Shown piece after piece: positions 1-10,614 of a stretch of 64,000 nucleotides of DNA (the stretch's first letter is position 1; every line of letters starts with the position of its first letter). The stretch is from the NCBI GenBank assembly GCA_021292165.1, contig CM037880.1, positions 183,045,085 to 183,109,084 of the forward strand, given 5' to 3'. Source of the DNA: Shinisaurus crocodilurus. Its lineage: Eukaryota > Chordata > Lepidosauria > Squamata > Shinisauridae. Both the position numbers and the translations under genes were made by a program. Under the pieces are notes generated by a model. The model saw nothing but the letters and a program-made list of their open reading frames with translations, made no database searches and had not been told where the DNA came from.

Positions 1-1
1 G

Positions 2-19
2 GTTTTTTTTTTTTTTTTT
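2..19. repeat. poly(T) run
   Basis: An uninterrupted T run at the window edge. It may be the A-tail of a minus-strand retroelement whose body lies at higher coordinates, but nothing recognisable follows directly. Confidence 0.8.
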
Positions 20-187
20 AAAGGATAAGTTAAAAAGGAATACAACTTTATAAAGCTTTCCAAAGAAAGATTCTAGAATTGTTTGGCATTTAAGGAAGAA
101 ACATCTGTTGTACTTAATGAAAAGCAGAAGCTGGAAAATTCAGGATGTGGAGTGGTCGGTGTTTTGATTTCACATGGTGTATATCCA

Positions 188-280
188 TGTGGCACAGTGG
201 ACAGAGTGTCAGACCTGTGAGAACTTCACTCAAATCCCTACTCAGCCATGAAGCTGACTGGGTGACTGGATCTCTTTACA
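188..280 (+). mobile_element. tRNA-derived CORE/MIR-like SINE fragment
   Basis: The piece begins GTGGCACAGTGGACAGAG, a tRNA A-box-like start, and continues through a TCAAATCCC B-box-like stretch into ACTCAGCCATGAAGCT and CTGGGTGAC. The same module recurs near 11.65, 53.2 and 61.8 kb, where it reaches the CTTGGGCCA...CAGGGTTGTTGT core. The family assignment is by resemblance to vertebrate CORE-SINEs. Confidence 0.55.
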
Positions 281-290
281 TTCCTTCTTA

Positions 291-545
291 GGGATGAGGG
301 GAGAAATTAGTCTGGTTTGTATTTTAAAGTGAATTTACCCAATCTCACACTTGTGAACCAAAACACAAACCAAAACTCAGTTATCCTTCAAAATTTGCAC
401 TTCTCTGAACTTTGCAATGGAGTTCTCCAATCAAAACATGCATACAAAAATGCATATACTCATGAAAACAATGGTAAAAATATTATTACAATTCTGTGAT
501 TATGGACACATTCCAGAGAACTTTAAGCACAGTTATGTTCCACTG
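291..545 (+). repeat. dispersed repeat family 'R1', copy 1
   Basis: It starts near GGGATGAGGGGAGAAAT and contains CAAAACTCAGTTATCCTTC, AAATTTGCACTTCTCTG and an AATGCATAT block. Related copies lie at about 41690-42062 (minus), 53630-53945 (minus) and 59310-59650 (plus). The family has no recognised coding capacity and its class is unknown to me. Confidence 0.6.
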
Positions 546-589
546 AAATCAATGAGATTTAAACATGCATAACTTTGTTTGGTTTATAC

Positions 590-656
590 CAGTGTTCTCC
601 AACCTTGGGTCCCCAGATGTTTTTGGCCTGCAACTCCCAGCATGCCCCAGTCATCA
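590..656 (+). mobile_element. half copy of palindromic hAT-type MITE
   Basis: It reads CAGTGTTCTCCAACCTTGGG, then CCCCAGATGTT and CAACTCCCAGCAT, which is one arm of the 136-bp foldback element seen intact at 31914-32049. The second arm is missing, so this is a truncated copy. Confidence 0.65.
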
Positions 657-831
657 GTCTCTGAGAAATGCTGTGCCAGTGTAAATACAGCCGTATTTTG
701 GCACAAAGTTTTGGCCCCAAGTGTTGAGACAAAGCTATATGATATACCTCTTCCTTCTAAATTAATTCAAGTGTCCTTCTGGCTCACAAATGTTCTACCT
801 GATCCACAACCTAATTAAATCAAAGTACTTG

Positions 832-921
832 CAGCTTGATCCTATGCATATTTACTCTGAAGCAATTGCCTCTTAGCTCCGAAAGGCTTACTCACAAGTA
901 AATGTACATAGGATTGCAGCC
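832..921. repeat. short palindromic repeat 'P1', copy
   Basis: The two ends are inverted: GATCCTATGCATATTTAC on the left and GTACATAGGATTGCAGC on the right, with TTACTCTGAAG and CTTACTCACAAG inside. The cleanest copy of the family is at 61503-61590. Confidence 0.6.
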
Positions 922-997
922 AAAGTCACAGAGAAAACTATGGAATTACATTGCCCTTAAGCTGAGATGTGCCAAAACCAAGGCTATGATCTGTGGA

Positions 998-1061
998 AGT
1001 AAGTACCATTGAACAAAATGAGACTTCTCTTTGAGTAACCATGCACAGGATTGGGCTGCAA
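998..1061. repeat. degraded P1 palindromic repeat
   Basis: GTAAGTACCATTGAAC and GAGTAACCATGCACAGGATT match the central and right parts of the P1 family. The left arm is mostly absent. Confidence 0.4.
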
Positions 1062-2645
1062 AGCTTATTCAAGTCAACAGAACTAGTAGCAAGATAATAG
1101 TTGTAGGACCTTCGTCCAGCGGGAAATGATGCAGTTTCCTGCTGGAGATTCTGAGAAATTCTGGGGATTCAGTCCCCAGTGAAAAAAGATACTTTGCCAG
1201 GACCCTGGGACCTCCCACCTCTGCCTCCACTGGTATCTTCCACATAGGTAAGTTCTCAGGTTTGGGGAGATGGAGATGGTGGTGGCTTGAAGGATCAAGA
1301 CGGCCATAGTCCAGCTCGCCATGGTTAAGCAGGGTGGGAGCAAGGCTGTGCTCACTGCAGTCTTGCTCACAAGCCTTCAAGCAGGGGTCTTCTCTTTTGC
1401 ACATGTCCCCCCTCAGTTGCTTGCAATATCCCTAGTGCTGTCTAGAACTGGATAGGTCCTATCATCTATACTAATATTGAACTCAGGTGCCACAAAGCTA
1501 CTGAGAAACAACATGAAAGTATCAGCATGCTTGTGGGGACTTCAAGGTTTGCAGAAGCAGGGGGGAAAAACTATTGAGGGGGGGAAAAGCCCCCTCTTCT
1601 AAACAACCCAGTGAGGACTGAGCATGCTCATTGGACACATAATGCTGAATGTCCGTTGGGGAGGGGATGGAAAAGGCAGATGACAATGGAATATCCAGAA
1701 ATGATCAGTATGGCTGGTTGGACACTACACACAACAACATTTTATTACAGGTCTTGCTTGAATTAACATAGCCATTAAAAGAGAAGACTTGTATAGGAGG
1801 TGAAACTGTCTAGTAGTGTCAAGTATTAATGGGCAAACTCCCCTTGATTAAATATAGAATTGGGCATGGAATGCCAAGCTATTTACCAATGAGTAAGAAA
1901 CTTTTTGTTTCTTACAAAACAAATTTTGAAATATTGTGTCCCAGAGCATAAGGAAGTTAATCCACTGTATCTACTTTCAGTTTTGTTACAAAATTGAGAT
2001 CCAAGTACTACATGAACAGTGTTTCCTTTCCTGCTTTTCTGCTACATAACCTCTAGGTGGCACTGTGCTATAGTGGAATATCACAATTACACCAGTGGAA
2101 AAAGCGGTTTCTTTTGCTTTCACAAACCATTCCGCATTTTCCCTGCTCTAAAAAAAACTCACCGAAAGTGCTGTTTAAAAACAGAAGCAAAATACTGGAG
2201 GGTCACGATGCCATCTAAACAATTGTGAATAGGGAATGACAAGCACACAATAAATGCCTCATGTAGAAAAGCTCCAAATTTTGGAATTTGGAGTTCAATT
2301 CCACATTCAGAAACTACGTTGCATTCCTGATGATATCATTGTGAGATCAAAATATTTCCCACCCACACACTCTATAATCTTCCCACTGCCCCCTTTCCTT
2401 TACCCAAGTGTTTCTGGCATTTATACAAGTTAGGAGCTCACATGCTTACTTTTGTCCATACGGCTAAAACCACTTACTTAAAAGTAAAAGATCTGAAGAC
2501 CCACTGGCCTTCCCTTAAGTCTGAGTTGTTGATTTTTACTGTAAAGTTTTGTTTTCATTCATTTTAATTGGCAATTTCATTTTTTGTGGATTTTATTGAA
2601 CCATGTTTTTACATATATTTTTTTAAAAAGATGTATTCACTTAGT
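1062..2645. other. no recognisable gene or repeat
   Basis: This stretch holds two overlapping minus-strand frames at 1069-1404 that resemble nothing I know, and G-rich patches around 1560-1590. I see no transposon signature. Confidence 0.5.
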
Positions 2646-2716
2646 GTGGTTTTTATCTTCTACACCACCTTGAGAAGGGTTCCACCCTTAAAGGTGGCCT
2701 AGAAATAATGTTTGAT
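2646..2716 (+). mobile_element. LINE/SINE 3'-tail fragment
   Basis: It reads TACACCACCTTGAGAAGG, then AAAGGTGGCCTAGAAATAATG, the pattern of degraded 3' ends shared by L2-type LINEs and their SINEs. It leads directly into a tetranucleotide microsatellite, as such tails often do. Confidence 0.4.
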
Positions 2717-2724
2717 GGTAGACA

Positions 2725-2727
2725 GAT

Positions 2728-2762
<35 letters not shown>

Positions 2763-2764
2763 GA
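2725..2764. repeat. (GATA)n microsatellite
   Basis: About nine GATA units directly downstream of a LINE/SINE-like tail. The array probably grew from that tail. Confidence 0.9.
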
Positions 2765-3210
2765 ACTGATTGGCTTCAATGAAACTGTATTTTATTTGGC
2801 TTCACACATACAATGTGAAAGAGAGATGGGTAAACATGAAAGGCAACACAAGCCTGAAATCTTCCTGTGTGAACTTTGTGCTGGATTGAGCCCTAAATAA
2901 TTAATTATTTAGGAAACTTTAGACAGTAAGCTGAAGATGGAAGACAAGTTCTAGACTAGCTTTGGCCTTCAAATAGGAAAAACATCTGCAGGATTAATAA
3001 GATTATTTATATAGCCACTGACACTATAGCAGAGTTGAGGGATCTAATGAAGTAAACAAGTGGAATACTCATACAAAAGATTTAAAAACCATTAAAAATA
3101 GCAAAAAATAATGTGCAATATCTAAAGAGATTATATTTTAAAAAGACAACTTTATTTAGCAGGAACAAAAAGGTTTTTGTATATGCCTGCCTGTATACAT
3201 AAGGCCACTC
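2765..3210. other. no recognisable gene or repeat
   Basis: AT-rich sequence with short direct and inverted AATTAATT-type runs. I see no coding or transposon signature. Confidence 0.5.
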
Positions 3211-3382
3211 CAGGCCTGTGGCTTATGCTGGCTCAGCTTGCCTGAGCGAGGAAAGCTAAGCAGGGTCAAGCCTGGTTATGACTTGGATGGGAGACCCCTC
3301 CTCTAGTTTCCTGCATTGAGCAGCGGGTTGGACTCGATAGCCTTGTAGGCTCCTTCCAGTTTGATGATCTATGAAATCTATG
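3211..3382 (+). mobile_element. 5S rRNA-derived SINE with CR1 tail, copy 1
   Basis: A head of about 100 nt resembles 5S rRNA. It carries AAAGCTAAGCAGGGTCAAG (5S A-box region) and ACTTGGATGGGAGACC (5S C-box region). A short linker, TAGTTTCCTGCATTGAGCAG, leads to a tail with GGTTGGACTCGATAGCC and the terminal ATCTATGAAATCTATG repeat. The tail matches the 3' end of the CR1 at 32617-33527. The family has eight recognisable copies here, at 3211, 6470, 7335, 7512, 28262, 48872, 62281 and 62804. Confidence 0.85.
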
Positions 3383-3554
3383 GTAGTTTACACCAAAGGC
3401 ATTTGGCTTACATGTTGCACTCATTTCTCATCTGGTATGGCCATGAGAAGGAGTTTGGAAGTGATCACTTTCATTTTTTTGATTAATCACCATTTGTCTT
3501 ATCATCTAGACCTGACAAACTGTGGTTTGCTTGGAACAAGCCAACTTCAATACT

Positions 3555-3875
3555 TCTTCACACAGTGCCTAGTTAAACTATGGAATTTGCTATCACAAGA
3601 TGTAGTGATAGCCACCAACCTGGACAGTTTTAAAAGACAAATTCATGTGGGATAAGGCTATCAATGGCTACTAGTCCTGATAGCTATATGCTACCTCCAG
3701 TATCAGAGGCAGTATGCCTATGTACACCAGTTGCAGGGAAACATGAGTGGGAGTGTGCTATTGTACTTATGTTCTACTTGTGGGTTTCCCACAGGCAGCT
3801 GGTTCTCCAGTGTGTGGACTAGATGGACGCTTGCTCTCATCCAGCATGGCTTTTCTTATGTTCTTAATGTTCTTA
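3555..3875 (+). mobile_element. CR1-group LINE 3' end
   Basis: The start encodes a degraded LINE C-terminus (LWNLLSQDVV, then NLDSFKRQIH). A 3' UTR follows, ending ATCCAGCATGGCTTTTCTTA and a TGTTCTTA repeat. The piece at 13006-13335 has the same order, and 43760-43890 is a 3'-only copy. The clade within the CR1/L3/L2 group is not certain. Confidence 0.65.
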
Positions 3876-4192
3876 CCATGGGTTATGATGCTAGCTTGTT
3901 TTTCATAGTTAAAATTAGCCACACTTAAGGGTCCGAGTGTAATGCTAAACTGCGGTTAACTGAAATTATCTGCGAAAGCTTCCAATCTTGTCCTTGCAAC
4001 TGTGGCTGAAGAGTGGGGGGACTCATAAGCCCGCGGGTCACCCATCACTATGAAACTTGTTCCCATCACTATTAAACCAGCACCGGAGAGATGACAATTT
4101 ACTTACTGGTGCATTTCCCTGAAAAGTCCAGAAATATCCAGTGTGCTTTTCCTTGATGACCAGGATCAATAAAAGGATTGGACTGCCTATGG
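3876..4192. other. no recognisable gene or repeat
   Basis: The spacer between a CR1-like tail and a hAT MITE. It ends in GCCTATGG, the left target duplication of that MITE. Confidence 0.5.
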
Positions 4193-4328
4193 CAGGGGTG
4201 GGCAACTTGTGTCCCTCCAGATATTTTGGCCTAGAACTCCCATGGTTGCTCACCATTGGCTATGTTGGCTAGGTCTGATGGGAATTGTAGGCCAAAATAT
4301 CTGGATGGCCAAATGTTCTCCACCCCTG
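4193..4328. mobile_element. palindromic hAT-type MITE with 8-bp TSD
   Basis: The ends are CAGGGGTGGGCAACTTGTG on the left and CTCCACCCCTG on the right. The arms pair through most of the 136 bp (CCAGATATTTTGGCCTA against TAGGCCAAAATATCTGG). The flanks are identical, GCCTATGG at 4185-4192 and 4329-4336. An 8-bp duplication with a CAGGGGTGGGCAA-type end fits the hAT superfamily. It has no coding capacity. Confidence 0.9.
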
Positions 4329-5726
4329 GCCTATGGCCACCACATTTATAAACAAGACATTCTAAAATGGATTCTACAAACTATTTTTTGCCAGAATTTG
4401 TACAAGCACTAAGTGCAATGGGGTTTTCCAACTGGTTTATTAAGCTAGCAAAAGACTCTCCCCTTTAAAATTACTTTTAGCAAACATTTTTCGAAGCTTG
4501 TGGTACCCCAAATCCACCCCTCCCCAAATGTTCAGAATTTTTCCAATGGTTGGATTAAGACAGTGGGTGTTTATAGCCATCTCTTTTTGAATCTATGGAT
4601 TATTACGGGGAAAATCCTTTTCTGAATGAGTACTTCAGTGCATACGTCGTAGGTTCATCTGTTTCAGACAGAGATCAGCTTCACACTTCATGCAGAACAG
4701 AGGGTTTCATGCGCAACATGTCTCATGTCCTTGTGTAGACTGGCCAATCGTGAATTCATTAGTATCACATATACTGTCACCTGCCACCAATGCCCCAAGG
4801 CAGTGTCCATGAGCCAAACATTGTACTTCCTATATAAGCGAATGAATAGGCACAAAGAAGAAATAATCAGATTAAAAGCAGAATACCAGTATTGGTGGAG
4901 TCAATTAACTCTCTTGGTATATTATTTCATATCATAACATGTATGTGTTATATGGTTTATATTTTGTTATAATAGTACGAGTGAAGCAAATGTTCAAAAT
5001 GTTTTGAGAGGATGCTGTGCTTTCCGGTGGAGAAAATGTTCTCTCCCCTCCTCCAACCTTAATTGTACCCTTTCTGTTGGCAGCCACTATTTCCCCATAT
5101 TGTTCGAATTTCAGCACTGGTTTTTCTTTTTCTTTTTGCTTTGTTTTAGGGCTTCTTTTTCTTGCTGGAGTGATCCCAGCCAATCAGGGATCACCTAGTG
5201 CATGGGTTGGCAACCTCTGTGTGGGGCGGTGGGTAATAATTGGTGGGTGTCCTTGGTTAGTTGGCTGGAATGCAATTTAAATTAGGACGATGGCATCCCT
5301 GTGTATTATCCCCATGCATTATCTTCCCATTTAAATTGTGCACCTCCCCGCTACACAGTGGACTGGCATTGGGAAAGCACCAATCTGCTGGGCACAGAGA
5401 AGGGTGGACATGCTGAATAACTGAGTGATGAATTTTTAGGAGGGAATTGGGGGGGCTTGGGCACCCATGGCAAGTTGCACTCAAGGCCTCTGAGGGCTGC
5501 ATGCAGCCCACAGGCTTGCCAGCTGTGACCTAGTGAGTGTGATGACTCCATGCAGGCAATCAGATTAGGCTATGTGATGATATAAGTCAGGACAAATAGA
5601 AACTAATTGTCCTCACTCTGTGTAGCCACACTTGCTGCTGTTAGCCTTGTTGTCAGGTCAACTGGGTCGATGCTTCCCCATCTGCTGTTAAGTAACAGCT
5701 CCAACGTCTGTGTTCTTTTTTCTTTT
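4329..5726. other. no recognisable gene or repeat
   Basis: Small overlapping frames lie around 4932-5551 on both strands, including a T-rich, Phe-rich stretch near 5125-5160 that looks like low-complexity translation. I recognise no element. Confidence 0.45.
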
Positions 5727-5985
5727 TAAAAAAACGTATTTTATTAAGTTTCTGCTTGACAATACACAAATTAAACAAAACCATAAAAAAAGAAAAAGAA
5801 AAAATATATAACTAAAAACAAACGGACAAAAAATAATTTTGCATCCGTGCTACATCAGGTATAAGTAGTAAAAAATAACTTAGGTATAGTTACTGAGGTT
5901 AAGGTTATAAGGGGCCTGCTTTTGGCATAAATAGTTTAATTAAACAACAATTGTGTAAAATCAATACATTTCATTTCATTATTCT

Positions 5986-6348
5986 TTATAGTATCCACAA
6001 CGTTTTATATTGTAAAGGAATATTATGTTGGTTTTCCATTCTATTCATATAAACAATAAAATCATTCCAAATCACATAAAATGAATCATGTTTACTTTGA
6101 CCCCTTGCCCCCTTCAGCTTATGGGATATTTTTCCCATTAAGGCCATTTGCCATTTCATATTGTACCAATAATCCAAGCCCTGAAAGCTGAAGCCCTTCC
6201 GAAATCTTGCAATTGTGAGCCTGGCAGCCACGTGTAAGTGGGTAATTAACTCCTTACTATTCAGATCATTTATTTCTCCCCCAAAAAGATTTAATAATGC
6301 TAGAGTCAGTGAATGTGGAATATGTTGATTCGTAATTAAACCAACCAA
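5986..6348 (-). pseudogene. L1 ORF2 C-terminal region, remnant
   Basis: A 120-residue open piece within the L1. It contains LITHLHVAARLTIARFRKG, the type of segment found downstream of the RT domain in L1 ORF2, and QGLDYWYNMKWQMALMGK. It lies where the C-terminus should be relative to the RT pieces at 7961-8981. No catalytic residues are expected here. It is a non-functional fragment. Confidence 0.7.
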
Positions 6349-6469
6349 TCTCTATTATCACCGCTCGCCAAAAGGGCTGAAGTTCTACACAGTCCCACCA
6401 CATATGCAAGTATGTACCTGACTCTTGGCACCCTCTCCAACACTGTGGGGAGGTTGAATGAGTCAGTGT

Positions 6470-6606
6470 AGAAAGCTAAGCAGGGTCAGGCTTGGTTATT
6501 ACTTGGATGGAAGACGGAGACCCCACCTCTAGTTTCCTGCATTGAGCAGGGGGTTGGACTCGATGGCCTGTAGGCCCCTTCCAACTCTATGATCTATGAA
6601 TCTATG
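6470..6606 (+). mobile_element. 5S-CR1 SINE, 5'-truncated copy 2
   Basis: It begins inside the 5S part at GAAAGCTAAGCAGGGTCAGG and runs through CTTGGATGG, an 'AGACGGAGACC' variant, and the CR1-like tail ending CTATGATCTATGAATCTATG. It interrupts the L1 on the opposite strand, so it is the later insertion. Confidence 0.85.
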
Positions 6607-7334
6607 ATAAATGAGAGGTGCCTTGGAGTCAGGTACCAGTCATGAACAATTTTCAAAGACATTTCTCTGGTGCGGGCTGAGATTGATCTACAGGGAGACT
6701 TATTCCATAAATCTTGCCAATAGCTATCGTCCACTTTAACCTTCAAATTCATTTCCCACCAGGTTTTTTGTGGGGAGCGTATATCTAACTAAAACTGCAA
6801 GAGTTCTTTATAAATAACTGAAATTGATCCCCGAGTCATTCTTGTATTCTCAGCTATTATATTTTCAAACCACGTGAGACTTCTAGTAGCATCTTTCTTC
6901 ACCTGAGAAGAACTTAAAAAGGACTGGAGTTGACAGAATAAAAGCTAGGGAAGAGCAGCAACTTCACCCAGTTTTTCTTTTAGCAAATGATGCAATCCTC
7001 TATTTTTCCATTTGGCCAAATTGTAGGTTGTTACAAAAATTAGGGTGACTTTCCAGTGGGAATAATGGAGACATCCCTGGGGAAAGTCTCTCTGCCCATC
7101 TTATCCAACTTTGACAGGTGTTCAGAGTGTATCTATTTTGAATTAGACGCCTAAGATTCTTTTTTTCTGTTTAAGAGTAAATAATCACTTAGAGATATTC
7201 CCTCTAATACTGTGTTCTCCAGTGAGACCCAATGCTTTCCCTCATCTTCTGTTAATAAGGGGATCATCTACTGAAGTTGACAGGCGTCATAATATAGTTG
7301 CCAGTTCGGTATTCCCCCCCAGTTGAGCTTGAAG

Positions 7335-7510
7335 ATTTCATAGATTTCATAGATCATAGAATTGGAAGGAGCCTACAAGGCTATCGAGTCCAACCCCCTG
7401 CTCAATGCAGGAAACTAGAAGAGGGGTCCCCCATCCAAGTAATAACCAGGCCTGACCCTGCTTAGCTTTCCACCCTCAGACAAGCTGAGCCAGCATGAGC
7501 CACAGTCCTG
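7335..7510 (-). mobile_element. 5S-CR1 SINE, copy 3
   Basis: A full-length minus-strand copy, with its tail (ATTTCATAGATTTCATAGAT) at the low-coordinate end and its 5S head at the high end. It lies one base from a second copy in the same orientation. Confidence 0.85.
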
Positions 7511-7511
7511 T

Positions 7512-7673
7512 ATGGATCATAGAGTTGGAAGGGGCCTACAAGGCCTTCGAGTGAAACCCCCTGATCAATGCAGGAAACTAGAGGAGGGGTCTCCCATCCA
7601 AGTAATAACCGGGTTTGACCCTGCTTAGCTTTCCACACTCAGACAAGCTGAGCCAGCATAAGCCACAGGCCTG
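7512..7673 (-). mobile_element. 5S-CR1 SINE, copy 4 (tandem with copy 3)
   Basis: A nearly full-length minus-strand copy abutting copy 3. The head end is followed by a short duplicated motif (ATAAAGTAAGGCT at about 7679 and 7702). The pair could come from insertion beside an existing copy or from a tandem duplication. The two differ at enough sites to favour separate insertions. Confidence 0.8.
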
Positions 7674-7960
7674 TGTAAATAAAGTAAGGCTTTATTTGTA
7701 GATAAAGTAAGGCTGCCCTAATTCTGGGATGTTTTGTAGCAAAAATAAAAGAGTTAATTTTTTCTGCCATTTATTTAAATGTTTCTGGGGGATATCTACT
7801 GGAAGTGTTCATAAAAGGAACATCAGACAAGGGAGAACTGTCATTTTAACTTCTGTCAATCTATCCATTATAGAAAGCTTCATGAGCTTCCAGCATCTGA
7901 TATCCCTATTAATATCTTTGTAAAGTTTATTTATTTTTTTGTCACTAGTATGCCTAAATA

Positions 7961-8607
7961 TCAAAATGTAGAATTGACCATGGGAATCTCCAAAAAATCA
8001 GAGAGTTGGCGTTGTATTTTTGGTGCAACATTAAAACACATAGCCTCAGATTTTGAGTAATTGACTCGTAGGCCAGCCAGCTGTGCAAAATTGGCCAAAA
8101 TTATTTTGAGTTTAGTTGCAGCTACTATCGGTTGATTTGTAAAAACAACCATTCCATCCACATAAAGGCAAAAGTGTGAAGTTGTGAAATTATCCTCATC
8201 CCATATTGATCTAATTCATTATGTATTTTTTCCGCGAGGGGTTCTAATACTAATGCAAATAGTAATGGTGACAATGGACATCCTTGCTTTGTCCCTCTTC
8301 GGATTAGTATACGAGTTGCTTCTTGGTTATTTATTCTCAGGTTGGCTTCCAAGTAAGAATAAATTTGACCTAGTCCTTGAACAAAATTGGGGCCGAATCC
8401 GAATTTACACATCGTGCTGAGTAGAAATTTCGATTCTACACAATCAAAAGCTTTGAATATATCTAGTGCAAAAATCACCAATGGTGATTTCTTTGCTTTG
8501 CTATAGCCAATTATATTTAATAATCTCCTAATAGGGTCTGTTATTTGCCAGTTGGGGAAAAAACCTGTTTGATCAAGATGTATATATTTTGTTATAAATG
8601 ATTTCAT
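7961..8607 (-). pseudogene. L1 reverse transcriptase, central and C-terminal part
   Basis: Two overlapping frames (8607-8125 and 8161-7961) cover RT motifs. FALDIFKAFDCVE carries the first catalytic Asp. GTKQGCPLSPLLFALVLEP is the B-motif region. A frame change then leads into the catalytic loop. Where L1 has Y-A-D-D, this copy reads Y-V-D-G, so the second Asp of the pair is lost. FTNQPIVAATKLKIILANF and VNYSKSE follow in the expected order. The frameshift and the active-site change make it inactive. Confidence 0.85.
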
Positions 8608-8612
8608 ACGAT

Positions 8613-9208
8613 TTATAAGTAGGGTTTTAAATTTTTATAATCTACATTTAATAATGAAATTGGTCTGTACAATTCAATCAGAGCAGGGTCCTTGTATGGT
8701 TTTAGAATTACAACTGTACGAGACTGTCTCCATGTAGGTAGGAGGGGGAATCTTCCTAGAACATCATTAAACATTGCAGTTAAATGGGGTACCAATATAT
8801 CTTTGTAAATTTTGTAGAAATTTGTAGTAAAACCATCAGGGCCAGGAGATTTTGCCTCCTTTAGATTTTTAATTACCGCATTTACTTCTTCATTTAAAAT
8901 TGGGGAGTCCATCCGCACACTTTCTTCCTCCCCTAGCAGTGGCAAATTAACTGAATCTTTAAAAAATTGAATATTAGCCAAGGGAGGAGAAGAGGTATCA
9001 TATAATCTCTTATAGAAATCTGCAAACTCCTTGCAAATTTCATGTGGATTGTATATTCGCTCCCCAATGGATGTCTGTATGCTTGGAATGAAATTCCTTG
9101 CCTTTTTCTTTGTAATCTCCTTGCCATCACTCGAGAATTTTTTGTACCATGTTCATAAAACTTTTGTTTTAAATAGAGAAGACTAACTATAGTCTGGTTA
9201 GTCTCCAA
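8613..9208 (-). pseudogene. L1 reverse transcriptase, N-terminal part
   Basis: The frame at 8981-8613 holds LNEEVNAVIKNLKEAKSPGP, DGFTTNFYK, SRTVVILKPYKDP and YRPISLLNVDYK, the ordered start of an L1-type RT. The frame at 9208-8933 is the linker between endonuclease and RT (LLYLKQKFYEHGTKNSR). The pieces are in different frames, so at least one indel separates them. Confidence 0.85.
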
Positions 9209-9489
9209 AGCCTCAAGCTCTTTCCTCTTAACTTCAATTTGTTTATATAAATTCTACTGTTTGGTCTATGACCATTAACTTATATATATTCTTAGAGCCT
9301 GTTTGTGCATACTTTGAGGAAAGATGTGCTATCCTTGTTTCTAGAAAATTGTACCTTTCTGAGGCCTGTCTTTTTAACCATGCCTTCTCCTGAATAGGGA
9401 TACCTCTTATAATGGGTTTCATTGCTTCAAAAAGGAGGCTACTTGAAATGTCTGGAGTTTGATTCTAATTAAAGTAATGCACTAGTGTC

Positions 9490-10167
9490 TCATGGATTCT
9501 TTATCGGGTGGGTGGTTTCATTGGTAATTAATAATGGGGTAAAGGACCACAATGGAGTAGTTTGTGGAGCGTCACAATCAAGCGAAAATTCTACCGCAAC
9601 CGGAGCATGATCTGTTATTTTAATCACTCCAATATACATAGATCTGATAGCTTCTAATAAAGATATTGGGGTTAGAATAAAATTGATACTTGTTAAAGTC
9701 TGGAATCTTGATGATTGAAAAGTAAAACTATAATAATTTGGGTTACATTCACTCCAAACATCAGTGATCCCCCTATCTTGCAGCAAACATAACAGATTTA
9801 GTTGTTGACACCCTTTTTAAAGATCTTTTGCATCCTTGCTTTTTCTCTTCCACTTTGGATCAATCAGGTCCCTGCATGATATTCCCCTAGCATTCCAGTT
9901 TAGATCTCCCCTATTATAAATTCATGTTTTGTGAATTTTTCCATCTTTCTAAAAAACATACTTATAAACTTTTTTTGTTCCTGATTTGGTGCATAAATTG
10001 CTGCTAGTGTTAAATTTATTTTACCATTTTAAAACCCCTCAACAAATATAAATCTGCCCTCTTGTCCTTTAAAATTCGACCAGGCCTGAAATCTAGATTT
10101 CTAAGGGCACCTGTTAAAAAGTGTCAAAAGGGGGAGGAACTTTTCGCCACTGCCAGAAGTACTCGTA
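9490..10167 (-). pseudogene. L1 apurinic-type endonuclease, remnant
   Basis: The 98-residue frame at 9786-9490 ends in KITDHAPVAVEF, equivalent to the conserved S/T-D-H motif at the end of APE-type LINE endonucleases. Upstream, around 10080-9960, broken frames still spell AAIYAPNQEQ-like sequence typical of the domain interior. It continues on the far side of the GC-rich insertion at 10168-10527. Confidence 0.75.
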
Positions 10168-10527
10168 GGGATGTGTGACACAAACCTGTGGGGGGCTCGC
10201 CTCTCTGCCTGCTCGCCTCTCCGCAGTGGCGCCCCCCCGCCTCAATCTTCTGAGCCCGTTGTGTCACATCCGGCCCCGGAAGTGACGTGATGGGGACCCT
10301 GCGCAGGCGCAATAAGTCGCGTGAGGGTCCAGCGTGCCTGTGCAGGGTCCTGGCGTGTCAGTTCCGGGGCCGGAAGTGACACGACGGGACCGGTGTGGGC
10401 GGCTCGCCACGGAGAGGCGAGCCGCTGTTGGACAAGGTAGGCCCATAGGCCCGCACGAGCCCCGCGTGGACGTGAGTGGGGCCAATTTCGGCCTGCTACG
10501 CCCGCGCAGGATGAACGGTTACATCCC
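10168..10527. mobile_element. CpG-rich inverted-repeat element inside the L1
   Basis: The element starts GGGATGT and ends ACATCCC. The flanks TACTCGTA (10160-10167) and TACTTGTG (10528-10535) match at 6 of 8 positions, which suggests an 8-bp target duplication. Internally, TCCGGCCCCGGAAGTGAC at about 10270 and TTCCGGGGCCGGAAGTGAC at about 10362 are inverted or repeated CpG-rich blocks. It is far richer in CpG than its surroundings. It is most likely a non-autonomous hAT-like element, not a promoter island. Confidence 0.55.
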
Positions 10528-10614
10528 TACTTGTGAATAGTGCCTCACTGTATTTGCATTTAATAGCTCTGTTGCCAATATCTTGGGATAGAATGAGTTA
10601 CAAATTAGATTTTC

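Larger units (their letters stand above)
5727..10600 (-). mobile_element. degraded L1-type LINE
   Basis: A long minus-strand L1 remnant. In element order, the endonuclease is near 10600-9490, the reverse transcriptase at 9208-7961, the ORF2 C-terminus at 6348-5986, and an A-rich 3' end with an AATAAA-like signal near 5740. It is interrupted by three 5S SINEs (6470-6606, 7335-7510, 7512-7673) and by a CpG-rich inverted-repeat element (10168-10527). Frameshifts and stops break the frame repeatedly. The 5' boundary is approximate, and ORF1 was not found. Confidence 0.85.

Noticed and set aside
1069..1404. Two overlapping minus-strand frames (111 and 95 codons)
   Set aside because: They overlap in different frames and show no known motif or conserved composition.
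5130..5280. A Phe-rich hydrophobic frame that could be read as a membrane segment
   Set aside because: It is produced by a T-rich tract and lacks any surrounding coding signal.
7335..7673. A CRISPR-like or tandem-repeat array
   Set aside because: The two units are full 5S-CR1 SINE copies, and there are no regular spacers. No CRISPR array exists in this vertebrate sequence.
10124..10540. CpG-island promoter of a host gene
   Set aside because: The segment has inverted ends and flanking near-duplications and sits within an L1 endonuclease remnant. No downstream exon was recognised.
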